Assembly (NCBI GenBank): GCA_021108055.1
Contig: JAIORR010000268.1
Coordinates: 1 to 15,812 of the forward strand
DNA from: Candidatus Cloacimonadota bacterium
GTDB lineage: Bacteria > Cloacimonadota > Cloacimonadia > Cloacimonadales > TCS61
Length of the DNA: 15,812 nucleotides
Direction of reading: 5' to 3'
This document shows, piece by piece, positions 7,621 to 13,745 of this stretch (the first letter of the stretch is position 1; every line of letters begins with the position of its first letter). The notes under the pieces are model-generated. The model worked only from the letters and a program-made list of their open reading frames with translations. It did no database searches and was not told the DNA's origin. The translations under genes were made by a program, and so were the position numbers.

Positions 7621-8802
7621 TTAAAAATAAAATATACATGAAATTGTTGAGTTATACTTTTTATAAGTTCCACTTTCACTTTCACCATAATCAGGCCAAT
7701 TGTCCCATTCCTGCTTATAACTGGATAGATCAAAAGTTGCATCGATTGCAACTCTTTCAAATATCAGACCTGTACCAAGCGAAAATCCAGTTCCTTTTGT
7801 TTGATCTGTATATTCAGAATCTTCACCATTAGAAAGAAGAGTTGGGATAGTTTTGAATCCTGCTCTGAAAGGAATTACAGCGAAATCAGTCACTACAAGA
7901 TATTCTGCTCCAACTCTGATTTGGTTAAGATTTTCCTCACTAGCACTTAAATTTGACGGGTCACCACCTAATCCATAGTTTATCTTACTGTCTCCAAAAG
8001 CTCTTATTTCATAATCGGCTGATAGAGTTAAGTTTTCTCCGAATTTATATGAAGTGCCAAAACCTAACATCATAGGCATATCTACAGTATTCGTGTAATC
8101 AAGATCATAATAATAGTAGTAATCAGCTTCCACTTCCACTTCCAGATCAAATGGTGTTCTCATAGTCACCCCAAGTTTTAAAGGAAATGGTTTCTGTAAA
8201 TTATTAAAATCTGCCATTATTCCAAAAACGAAGTTCAAACCGGAAAAAGCAACAGTTCTATCAATAAAATCATATTCATATTCATACGGATGGTAACCAT
8301 ATACACCTTCTTCTTCACTATTTCCCATCCAGATATTAGTTGAAAAGCCCAATGATAACACAGGGAATACTCTATAAGCCATCCCCGGAATCAGAGTATT
8401 TGCACCACCAGTTGATTTTTCATCTTCATCTTGCCAACCACTATACCAATCAAGCTGTTTCTGATATGCAATAGCTGCAACTAATTTCCCATTCATCAAA
8501 GGGAAGGCAGCACTGGCGAAATTAACAATAAAATGACCTTGATTATCAACTGAGTTTGAAAAAAAAGTGGATTCGTATTTGTAGTTTTCTGCAATATATC
8601 TTGCTACTAAAGACACCTCAGGACGATAGAGTTGGGTTAATCCAGCAGGATTCCAAGAAATGGCAGTGGCATCATCGGCTACACCGATAAACGCTCCCCC
8701 CATACCTGTAGCTCTGGCACCTGCTCCTGTTATATTCCAGTCAGCTGCATGCAAGTTAAAACCAATAAAAATAATAAATAACACAATAAAACTTTTTTTC
8801 AT
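7621..8802 (-). CDS. PorV/UPF0164-like outer-membrane beta-barrel protein (copy 1)
   Basis: This 393-residue barrel protein has a signal peptide of about 19 residues (cut near LHA-ADW). The family signature is at 27-58 (GARATGMGGAFIGVADDA, then ISWNPAGLTQL) and the C-terminal signal ends in Phe (CIFYF). It aligns along its length with the product of 4899-6212: PFPLKLGVTMRTPFDLEV matches PFPLKIGLVMKTPFDLTV, and FSLGTGL is shared. Loops differ in length and sequence, and the shorter loops here account for most of the size gap. It follows the CsgG-like gene by 14 bases. The ribosome site is a run of six G behind a run of six A (8807-8818 on the minus strand). The two copies probably arose by duplication before the loops diverged. 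It may act as a porin, transporter or export accessory, and the sequence cannot decide which. Confidence 0.86.
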   Translation of the reverse strand: MKKSFIVLFIIFIGFNLHAADWNITGAGARATGMGGAFIGVADDATAISWNPAGLTQLYRPEVSLVARYIAENYKYESTFFSNSVDNQGHFIVNFASAAFPLMNGKLVAAIAYQKQLDWYSGWQDEDEKSTGGANTLIPGMAYRVFPVLSLGFSTNIWMGNSEEEGVYGYHPYEYEYDFIDRTVAFSGLNFVFGIMADFNNLQKPFPLKLGVTMRTPFDLEVEVEADYYYYYDLDYTNTVDMPMMLGFGTSYKFGENLTLSADYEIRAFGDSKINYGLGGDPSNLSASEENLNQIRVGAEYLVVTDFAVIPFRAGFKTIPTLLSNGEDSEYTDQTKGTGFSLGTGLIFERVAIDATFDLSSYKQEWDNWPDYGESESGTYKKYNSTISCIFYF

Positions 8803-8818
8803 CTTTCCCCCCTTTTTT
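8803..8818 (-). promoter_or_regulatory. Homopolymeric ribosome-binding region (A6G6) before barrel gene
   Basis: On the minus strand the bases before the ATG read AAAAAAGGGGGG and then AAAG. The G run (8812-8807) serves as the Shine-Dalgarno site. The A run (8818-8813) overlaps the TAA stop of the CsgG-like gene. Two adjacent homopolymers at a ribosome site are prone to slipped-strand change. Confidence 0.5.
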
Positions 8819-10190
8819 ATTTTACCACTACTTTGTCTTCAACCTGAATATTTCCAATTTTTCCAATTGCTTTTGCAATCGACATTTTCTCCTGAACCTG
8901 GATAACAATTAATTCTCCTAAAGGAATTACATTCTTACCCAGAACTTCACCTGTTTGCGGATGGAGATATTTTTTTCCTTCTTTATAGGCAACGCATTTT
9001 GTACCTTTACGCACACCTACATCGCTGCCGATGCTCAAAATAACCTGAGTATCTTCAACTTCCATGATAATACCTTCAACCAACGGCAGGTCATTATAGA
9101 TATCTATTGCGACCTGCTCCACCAAAAATTCGATAGTTTCGATATTTGTATTTCCTGAATCTGCTTCTTTTGCCACGATGAGCTCACTGGTTTCCGTATC
9201 TATGCCACGCGCACTGACCTTGGCAAAGCCGATCTCGATATTTATCCTGCCCAGAATAATTAAATCCGCACCTGCAAGTTTTCCCACCTTTACCGCAGTT
9301 TCATCATCCACGAATCCTGTCATACCAAGCTTTTGTTCTTCCATAATTTTATCCAGAGCACTTCTTTCTATCACCCGGAACCGGCGAAGGTTCACAAGCT
9401 GTGTTACCAGTTTTTCCGTTACAGATTCTGCAAGATTCTCAGCTTTTTCGTTACTTGCAAAAGTGAGCACTGCAACAGATAAACGAGAACCGACCTGAGT
9501 TACTGCGTTCGGATCATAAGTTAATGCACCGAGTGGTAATTTGCTGATATTTGATTTTCTTTTTTTTTGTTCTTCTAATTTCTTTCTCTCTTTTTCAAGT
9601 TCTTTTTGTTTTTTCTGGATTTCTTTTTCCAATGCTGCTAATTCCGTTTTTTCTTTTTTCTTCCGTTCTTTCTCCAGGCGTTTGTTCTCTTCTTCGATCT
9701 CTTTTTGTTTTCTTGCCAATTCTTCTTCTTTTTTCCTTTGTTCTTCCATCTCTTTTTGCCGGAAAGCTAATTCTTCCTGTTCTTTTTCATGTTTTTTCCT
9801 TTCAGCCAGGTTTTTTTCAAGATCGATATCTCTGCCGTCAAAGCTTAATTTTTTTATAAATTCCTCGGCACGTTTAGATTTCTTGTAGGCATAAGAGAGC
9901 TGTAATTCACCCATTGCCGTATCAAATTCTTCCAGGTTATAAAAGCAAATCCCCATCTCCCTATGAGGAAAATATTTTATGAACCTGGTACCGTATGTTC
10001 GCTTTTTCTTAGTATCTTCAAATTCCAGTGAGGCTGCACTTTTAAACTCGGTAATTGCGCGTTCCCACTCCCCTTTTTGCATATATTTTAATGCTTTATC
10101 GTAATATGTATAAAACTTTTCTACCGAAAATAAGAAACTGCTGTTTATACAAATCAAAACAATAAAAAAAATTATTAAACATCTTTTCAT
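8817..10190 (-). CDS. CsgG/FlgT-like exported protein with TPR and long coiled coil
   Basis: This 457-residue protein is the first gene of the envelope operon. Residues 1-22 are a signal peptide without a lipobox. Residues 24-112 look like TPR-type repeats (YYDKALKYMQKGEWERAITEFK). Residues 123-212 are a highly charged Glu/Lys coiled coil. Residues 236-320 match the CsgG/TolB-like fold: SVAVLTF, then LVTQLVNLRRFRVIERSALDKIM, then AGADLIILGRI. Residues 368-457 (VEGIIMEVEDTQVILSIGSDVGVRKGT to VEDKVVV) resemble the C-terminal beta domain of FlgT. True CsgG is a lipoprotein that forms an outer-membrane pore. Lacking the lipid site, this protein more likely forms a periplasmic ring or scaffold. 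An AAGGAGA site lies 7 bases upstream of the start. The coiled-coil codons make the plus strand almost pure pyrimidine around 9550-9810. Confidence 0.82.
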   Translation of the reverse strand: MKRCLIIFFIVLICINSSFLFSVEKFYTYYDKALKYMQKGEWERAITEFKSAASLEFEDTKKKRTYGTRFIKYFPHREMGICFYNLEEFDTAMGELQLSYAYKKSKRAEEFIKKLSFDGRDIDLEKNLAERKKHEKEQEELAFRQKEMEEQRKKEEELARKQKEIEEENKRLEKERKKKEKTELAALEKEIQKKQKELEKERKKLEEQKKRKSNISKLPLGALTYDPNAVTQVGSRLSVAVLTFASNEKAENLAESVTEKLVTQLVNLRRFRVIERSALDKIMEEQKLGMTGFVDDETAVKVGKLAGADLIILGRINIEIGFAKVSARGIDTETSELIVAKEADSGNTNIETIEFLVEQVAIDIYNDLPLVEGIIMEVEDTQVILSIGSDVGVRKGTKCVAYKEGKKYLHPQTGEVLGKNVIPLGELIVIQVQEKMSIAKAIGKIGNIQVEDKVVVK

Positions 10191-10397
10191 AAAATGTTCT
10201 CCTTCATATTAGTTCCTGTTAAATCTTGATTTCTTGGAAATAACTAACTTCACCTTACAAAAACAATTGCAAATTTAAATCAGTCAATAAATAAATTACT
10301 TTTGTTAAGATATTTGATTATATATATACTTCATAATTAAGACAGTTCCAACTTAACTGTGTCTGAGATGACACATAAAGTTTTTTGACGAAAGAGT
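10191..10397. other. AT-rich leader region of the envelope operon
   Basis: This is about 200 bases between the first envelope gene and the terminator hairpin. The minus strand should hold the envelope-operon promoter. A TTGACT hexamer (minus strand of 10287-10282) could be a -35 element, but no good -10 box lies 16-18 bases beyond it. A TAATAT close to the ATG lacks a matching upstream element. I cannot name a promoter with confidence. No ORF here has a ribosome site or recognisable product. Confidence 0.4.
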
Positions 10398-10399
10398 AA

Positions 10400-10439
10400 A
10401 AAACCCGAGTCGAGTTGTACTCAACCCGACTCGGGTTTT
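10400..10439 (-). terminator. Intrinsic terminator of the hydrogenase operon
   Basis: Bases 10400-10417 pair with 10422-10439 in an 18-bp stem with one A/C mismatch (10413/10426) and a 4-base loop. The stem core is G/C-rich (CCCGAGTCG). On the minus strand the 3' arm runs into six T, the expected form for rho-independent termination. It lies about 410 bases beyond the mvhA stop and upstream of the envelope operon, so it should separate the two transcripts. The plus strand has four T after the stem and could also terminate weakly. Confidence 0.8.
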
Positions 10440-10527
10440 AATTACACTCGTAAACATCGGAATACACCAAGGCGTACAAGTGTTCAGCTTGCTGATCTTC
10501 CTATTATTGGGCAAGAGTACATCTACA

Positions 10528-10600
10528 TTCCGAAGAACCAGCACCTATTTTGGAAAACCAAAATAGAAGCATATCAAAATAGGTGCTGATACATTCGGAA
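10528..10600. repeat. Nested inverted repeats with two exclusive hairpins
   Basis: Bases 10539-10552 pair perfectly with 10575-10588 (14 bp). Bases 10545-10553 also pair perfectly with 10558-10566 (9 bp, AAAA loop). Both use the CTATTTTG arm, so they cannot form together. An outer pair, TTCCGAA (10528-10534) with TTCGGAA (10594-10600), encloses the set. This looks like a small palindromic element, perhaps a REP or MITE remnant, rather than a terminator, since neither side has a T-run. In the minus direction it lies in the mvhA 3' region before the terminator. Confidence 0.6.
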
Positions 10601-10650
10601 GTTGCTGAGTCCATTCAAATCACAATTTTCTAATTAGAATAAATCCCAAA

Positions 10651-10695
10651 ACCCTGAACACGTGAATTCGTGAACCCTGAACCTCGAACCTTGAA
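10651..10695. repeat. Degenerate CCTGAAC repeat tract
   Basis: ACCCTGAAC occurs at 10651-10659 and 10674-10682, followed by the near-copies CTCGAACC and TTGAA. The same unit returns next to the mvhA stop codon at 10834-10842. The tract is non-coding and lies in the mvhA 3' region. Confidence 0.6.
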
Positions 10696-10700
10696 AGAAT

Positions 10701-10773
10701 AAAATCACAAAATACAAATCCCAAAAAACAAATAAATACCAAATATCAAATTACAAATAACAAAATACAAATT
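10701..10773. repeat. CAAATA-type low-complexity repeat tract
   Basis: Nine copies of CAAA occur in about 70 bases, mostly as ACAAATA, CCAAATA or TCAAATT at irregular 7-9 base spacing. The plus strand is strongly biased against G (none between 10701 and 10773). There is no coding potential. Confidence 0.6.
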
Positions 10774-10790
10774 TATTTTTGTCGGTGAAA

Positions 10791-10817
10791 ATCCGTTCCA
10801 TCCGAGTTATCCGTGTT
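10791..10817. repeat. Three tandem 9-base ATCCG units
   Basis: ATCCGTTCC (10791-10799), ATCCGAGTT (10800-10808) and ATCCGTGTT (10809-10817) follow each other without a gap. A run of seven T follows on the plus strand (10820-10826). From memory, similar ATCCGTG-rich spacers occur between genes of several uncultured bacterial phyla, but I have not checked this against a database. Confidence 0.6.
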
Positions 10818-10831
10818 CCTTTTTTTCATCC

Positions 10832-10853
10832 CAACCCTGAACCCAGAACCCTA
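10832..10853. repeat. Second CCTGAAC-type tract abutting the mvhA stop
   Basis: The sequence reads AACCCTGAAC, then CCAGAACC, then CTA, where CTA is the complement of the mvhA TAG stop (10851-10853). The repeat therefore starts at, or includes, the end of the gene. It shares ACCCTGAAC with the tract at 10651-10695. Confidence 0.55.
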
Positions 10854-12344
10854 CTTCCAGGAAGCAGTTTCTTTTCCATAACTATCTCTTTTCATAGAAC
10901 CGAGTTTTTTACCGTATCTATCCTGGAATGAAATATTCAGCGGCATTTCTCCCATAATGGAATGAGTGGCACAGGAAAAACACGGATCATAAGCTCTGAA
11001 TGCCATTTCCACCATATTCAGTAAACCGTCATTCACATTACCGCCTTTGATAAGTTTTTTGGCAGCTTTTTCTACAGACATACATATCGGAGCAGAATTA
11101 AACAGCGTGGCAACCATCAAATTAACACCGGTTAAAACTCCCCTTTCGTCAGATTCATAATGATGGATCAAAGTTCCTCGCGGTGCTTCTACTATGCCAA
11201 TTCCTTCTTTTGGAGTCAGCAGGTTCATATTGCGAGTATCAGGCGAAGATAGTTCTTCCGAATCGACGAGTTCTTTAATTCTTTCAGCAGCATAAAGGAT
11301 CTCGATTAATCTTGCCCAATGGTAAGCGAGTGTATTATGACATGGTTTTCCGCCTACTGTAGCATACATTCTTTCATATTCCTGCTGAGCAAAAGGAGTT
11401 GCCATGCCATCGGCAGCATTCAATCTTGCCAAAGGTGCAACCCTTACAAGACCGCTGTTAACACCGTCGATAAAGCCTTTCCAACCGATCTTTCGAAGAT
11501 ATGGGAATTTGATGTAACTCCAATCTTCTACATGCTCTGCAAAAATATCCGCATATTCATCCGGTGCAAATAGCTCTATAGGATTACCTTCCGGATCGAC
11601 TATCCTGATCTTTCCATCATAGAAATTGACCTTGTTATTTTCATCGACCATTCCCATATAATAGGTTTGATGATAATATGTGTCGGACAAGATAAGATCA
11701 ACATAATCTTTGTTTTTAAGAACGATATCATCAAAAGCTTGAAGAGTGAATTTTGCAAACTCGATAGCATCTGCAGCGAATGTTTTGATCGTATCTCTTG
11801 TTTCTACGGAAACCCTTTTTGCCACACCACCCGGAAGACCGAGTACAGGATGAATAGTCTTTCCGCCAATCTCCGCCATAATATCTCGGCAGCGCTTCCT
11901 GATGGTGATAACCTGCTTGGCAACATCCACGCCAACCTTTTCGATAACACCGAGAATATTCCTTTTTCCTGCAGGAGCATCTGGACCAACTATAAAATCC
12001 GGACCTCCAAGATAATAAAAGTGAATTGTGTGATCCTCGAACATAAACAAATTATAGAAGAGTTCACGGATAGTCTTTGCAGTAGGTGTGGGCTCTACTT
12101 TGAAAAGAGAATCCAGAGCTTTTGTCCCTGCCATATGATGGGCACTAGGGCAAACACCACAGATACGCGAAGTTATTTGAGGCATATCTTCTGCAGGTCT
12201 TCCCACACAAAAAGCTTCAAATCCGCGAAGTTCCGGTATCTGGAAAAAAGCTCTTTCCACATCTCCTTTATCATCGAGGATAATTGTTATTTTACCATGA
12301 CCTTCCAGCCTGGTGATTGGATCAATAGTAATAGTTTTACTCAT
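10851..12344 (-). CDS. mvhA: Group 3c [NiFe]-hydrogenase large subunit
   Basis: This is the catalytic subunit of an F420-non-reducing, Hdr-linked hydrogenase that splits or forms H2 at a Ni-Fe centre (497 residues). The L1 motif is at 60-69 (RICGVCPSAH, with Cys62 and Cys65). The L2 motif is at 453-461 (DPCFSCATH, with Cys455 and Cys458). These four cysteines bind Ni and Fe. RLEGH at 12-16 is also conserved. A 36-residue tail follows His461 and is probably removed by a maturation protease, which is not encoded here. The reading frame is open for 39 codons further upstream, but I chose ATG 12344-12342: it starts at the family N-terminus (MSKTITIDPITRLEGH), has AAGGAGGA a few bases upstream, and gives an 8-base overlap with mvhG. 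The upstream extension lies inside mvhG and resembles nothing. Confidence 0.93.
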   Translation of the reverse strand: MSKTITIDPITRLEGHGKITIILDDKGDVERAFFQIPELRGFEAFCVGRPAEDMPQITSRICGVCPSAHHMAGTKALDSLFKVEPTPTAKTIRELFYNLFMFEDHTIHFYYLGGPDFIVGPDAPAGKRNILGVIEKVGVDVAKQVITIRKRCRDIMAEIGGKTIHPVLGLPGGVAKRVSVETRDTIKTFAADAIEFAKFTLQAFDDIVLKNKDYVDLILSDTYYHQTYYMGMVDENNKVNFYDGKIRIVDPEGNPIELFAPDEYADIFAEHVEDWSYIKFPYLRKIGWKGFIDGVNSGLVRVAPLARLNAADGMATPFAQQEYERMYATVGGKPCHNTLAYHWARLIEILYAAERIKELVDSEELSSPDTRNMNLLTPKEGIGIVEAPRGTLIHHYESDERGVLTGVNLMVATLFNSAPICMSVEKAAKKLIKGGNVNDGLLNMVEMAFRAYDPCFSCATHSIMGEMPLNISFQDRYGKKLGSMKRDSYGKETASWK

Positions 12345-13314
12345 CTTCTTCCTCCTTGCGAGCACTGCCAAGCATAGATGCCGATAATCCATACCTGTAA
12401 AAAGTTCCGGCAGGATCAACAAGTCCATCGAGAGCTTTATCGATTGTTTCTTCTTCATCACCTTCCAGGATCGCTCCGAGAGTGCCTATCATTTTTGCTC
12501 CCTGATCTTTGCAGGAATCGGTAGGTCCAAAACATCCGGTGCAGGGCATATTTCCATTAATGCAGGAAGCTCCGCAGCCATCTCTTGTTGCAGGTCCCAT
12601 ACAAATTATCCCTTGAGCAAGAAAACATTTTTCCGGATCGATTTCAACATCGATAACCCGTTTTATTTCGGATATGGCAACATCTTCTGGTTTACTTTCA
12701 TTTCTATCACAGGAATTGCATAAAGATTTATCCGGTGATAATATCGCTCCTTTGGGAGGTAATTTACCCTCAAGAATTGCATTAACAGCATTTACAATAA
12801 GATCGGGAGTGGGAGGACAACCGGGTAAATAATAATCAACATCGATCACATCATTCAGCTTATAAACCGATTCGTAAAATTCGGGAAGAGCAAGCTCATA
12901 ACCATCGACTTTCGACTTAGTTTTGGGAACAACTCCTTCCGGATTAACAACCGTAGGAGACTTCAGGTATGAACGTTCAAAAATCTTTTTCTTGGAAGTA
13001 AGATTTGCCAAAGCAGGAATCCCACCCAGTGAAGAACAACTTCCAAAGGCAACAACGAGTCCTGATTTTTTTCTTAAAAGTTCAGCGATCTCTTTTTGTT
13101 CTTCTGTTCTTACTGCTCCATTAATAAATGAAACTGCAATGCTGCCGTCTTCCATCGCTCTAATATCTTTATATTTGAAATCCATAGCAATGGGCCAGAG
13201 AATGATATCTACTGCGGCAACCACATCGAGAATCTTATCTGCCAGATCGACTACAGTTTCCCCGCATCCGCCACAGGATGCACACCAATAAAATGCAACT
13301 TTTGGTTTAGCCAT
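12337..13314 (-). CDS. mvhG: Group 3c [NiFe]-hydrogenase small subunit
   Basis: This 325-residue iron-sulfur subunit carries electrons from the Ni-Fe site of MvhA to MvhD. It has no twin-arginine signal, so the enzyme is cytoplasmic. Proximal-cluster ligands are expected at Cys14 and Cys17 (CASCGGC), Cys93 (GSCSS) and Cys166 (PGCPP). The C-terminal half has further cysteines at 199, 202, 230, 238, 247, 251, 258, 261 and 268, enough for two more [4Fe-4S] clusters. The protein ends in an acidic tail (EEEDE) whose codons overlap the mvhA ribosome site and start. It begins at ATG 13314, overlapping the mvhD stop by one base, with GGAGGT 5 bases before. Length and cluster pattern fit MvhG/VhuG-type proteins. 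Confidence 0.92.
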   Translation of the reverse strand: MAKPKVAFYWCASCGGCGETVVDLADKILDVVAAVDIILWPIAMDFKYKDIRAMEDGSIAVSFINGAVRTEEQKEIAELLRKKSGLVVAFGSCSSLGGIPALANLTSKKKIFERSYLKSPTVVNPEGVVPKTKSKVDGYELALPEFYESVYKLNDVIDVDYYLPGCPPTPDLIVNAVNAILEGKLPPKGAILSPDKSLCNSCDRNESKPEDVAISEIKRVIDVEIDPEKCFLAQGIICMGPATRDGCGASCINGNMPCTGCFGPTDSCKDQGAKMIGTLGAILEGDEEETIDKALDGLVDPAGTFYRYGLSASMLGSARKEEEDE

Positions 13315-13745
13315 TATTTACCTCCCTGTTCAACATTACCGGTTAGATGTAATGGACCAAGTTCTTTAACGGTTTCTGCCATTTCATTAACGACCTTCTG
13401 GAATAATTCTGCTTCACCGGCAGCTACCCAATCGAGTTTTAATCGCTTATCGTTTATTCCAAACTGAGCCAGTGTTTTTTTAAGTAATTTATAACGTTTA
13501 AATGCTTTTACATTTCCAGTTCTATAATGGCAATCACCGGGATGGCAGCCAAGGATCATCACACCATCAGCTCCTTCCCTGAAAGCATCCATAACAAATT
13601 GCGGATCGACACGACCACTGCACATCACCCTGATCAGCTTCACATCGTCAGAATATTTCAGCTTCATCATCCCTGCTTTATCTGCTCCTGCGTAGGAACA
13701 CCAGTTACAGGTAAAGGCTACTATTTTCGGTTCGAAATTATTCAT
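13314..13745 (-). CDS. mvhD: MvhD-type [2Fe-2S] electron-transfer subunit
   Basis: This 143-residue protein links the hydrogenase to HdrA. Family members bind one [2Fe-2S] cluster. Five conserved cysteines are visible: Cys13 and Cys16 (TCNWCSYAGAD), Cys42 (MCSGRVDP), and Cys67 and Cys72 (GCHPGDCHYR). HYRTGN is also a family hallmark. The length is typical, with no fusion to HdrA or to a formate dehydrogenase subunit as in some relatives. The start (ATG 13745) overlaps the end of hdrA by 8 bases and has AGGAGG 8 bases before it. This fits coupled translation of the four subunits in fixed ratio. Confidence 0.93.
   Translation of the reverse strand: MNNFEPKIVAFTCNWCSYAGADKAGMMKLKYSDDVKLIRVMCSGRVDPQFVMDAFREGADGVMILGCHPGDCHYRTGNVKAFKRYKLLKKTLAQFGINDKRLKLDWVAAGEAELFQKVVNEMAETVKELGPLHLTGNVEQGGK

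Noticed and set aside
9541..9888. Two overlapping plus-strand frames of 102-115 codons, rich in Phe and Ser
   Set aside because: They are the reverse reading of the Glu/Lys coiled-coil codons of the CsgG-like gene. The membrane-like composition is an artefact.
10191..10320. Sigma-70 or Bacteroidetes-type promoter for the envelope operon
   Set aside because: TTGACT is present, but no -10 element has acceptable spacing, and no TAnnTTTG box is convincingly placed.
10353..10544. 63-codon minus-strand frame in the spacer
   Set aside because: It has no ribosome site, spans the terminator hairpin, and resembles no protein.
10646..10820. CRISPR array in the repeat-rich spacer
   Set aside because: Repeat units are 7-9 bases, degenerate and irregularly spaced, and no cas gene is present.
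11667..12377. 236-codon open frame on the plus strand, antisense to mvhA
   Set aside because: It overlaps a confidently identified hydrogenase gene, has no family resemblance, and is cysteine- and serine-rich as expected from the reverse frame of mvhA codons.
12345..12461. 39-codon N-terminal extension of mvhA
   Set aside because: It lies inside mvhG, lacks a ribosome site and precedes the normal family N-terminus. ATG 12344 has a strong ribosome site.
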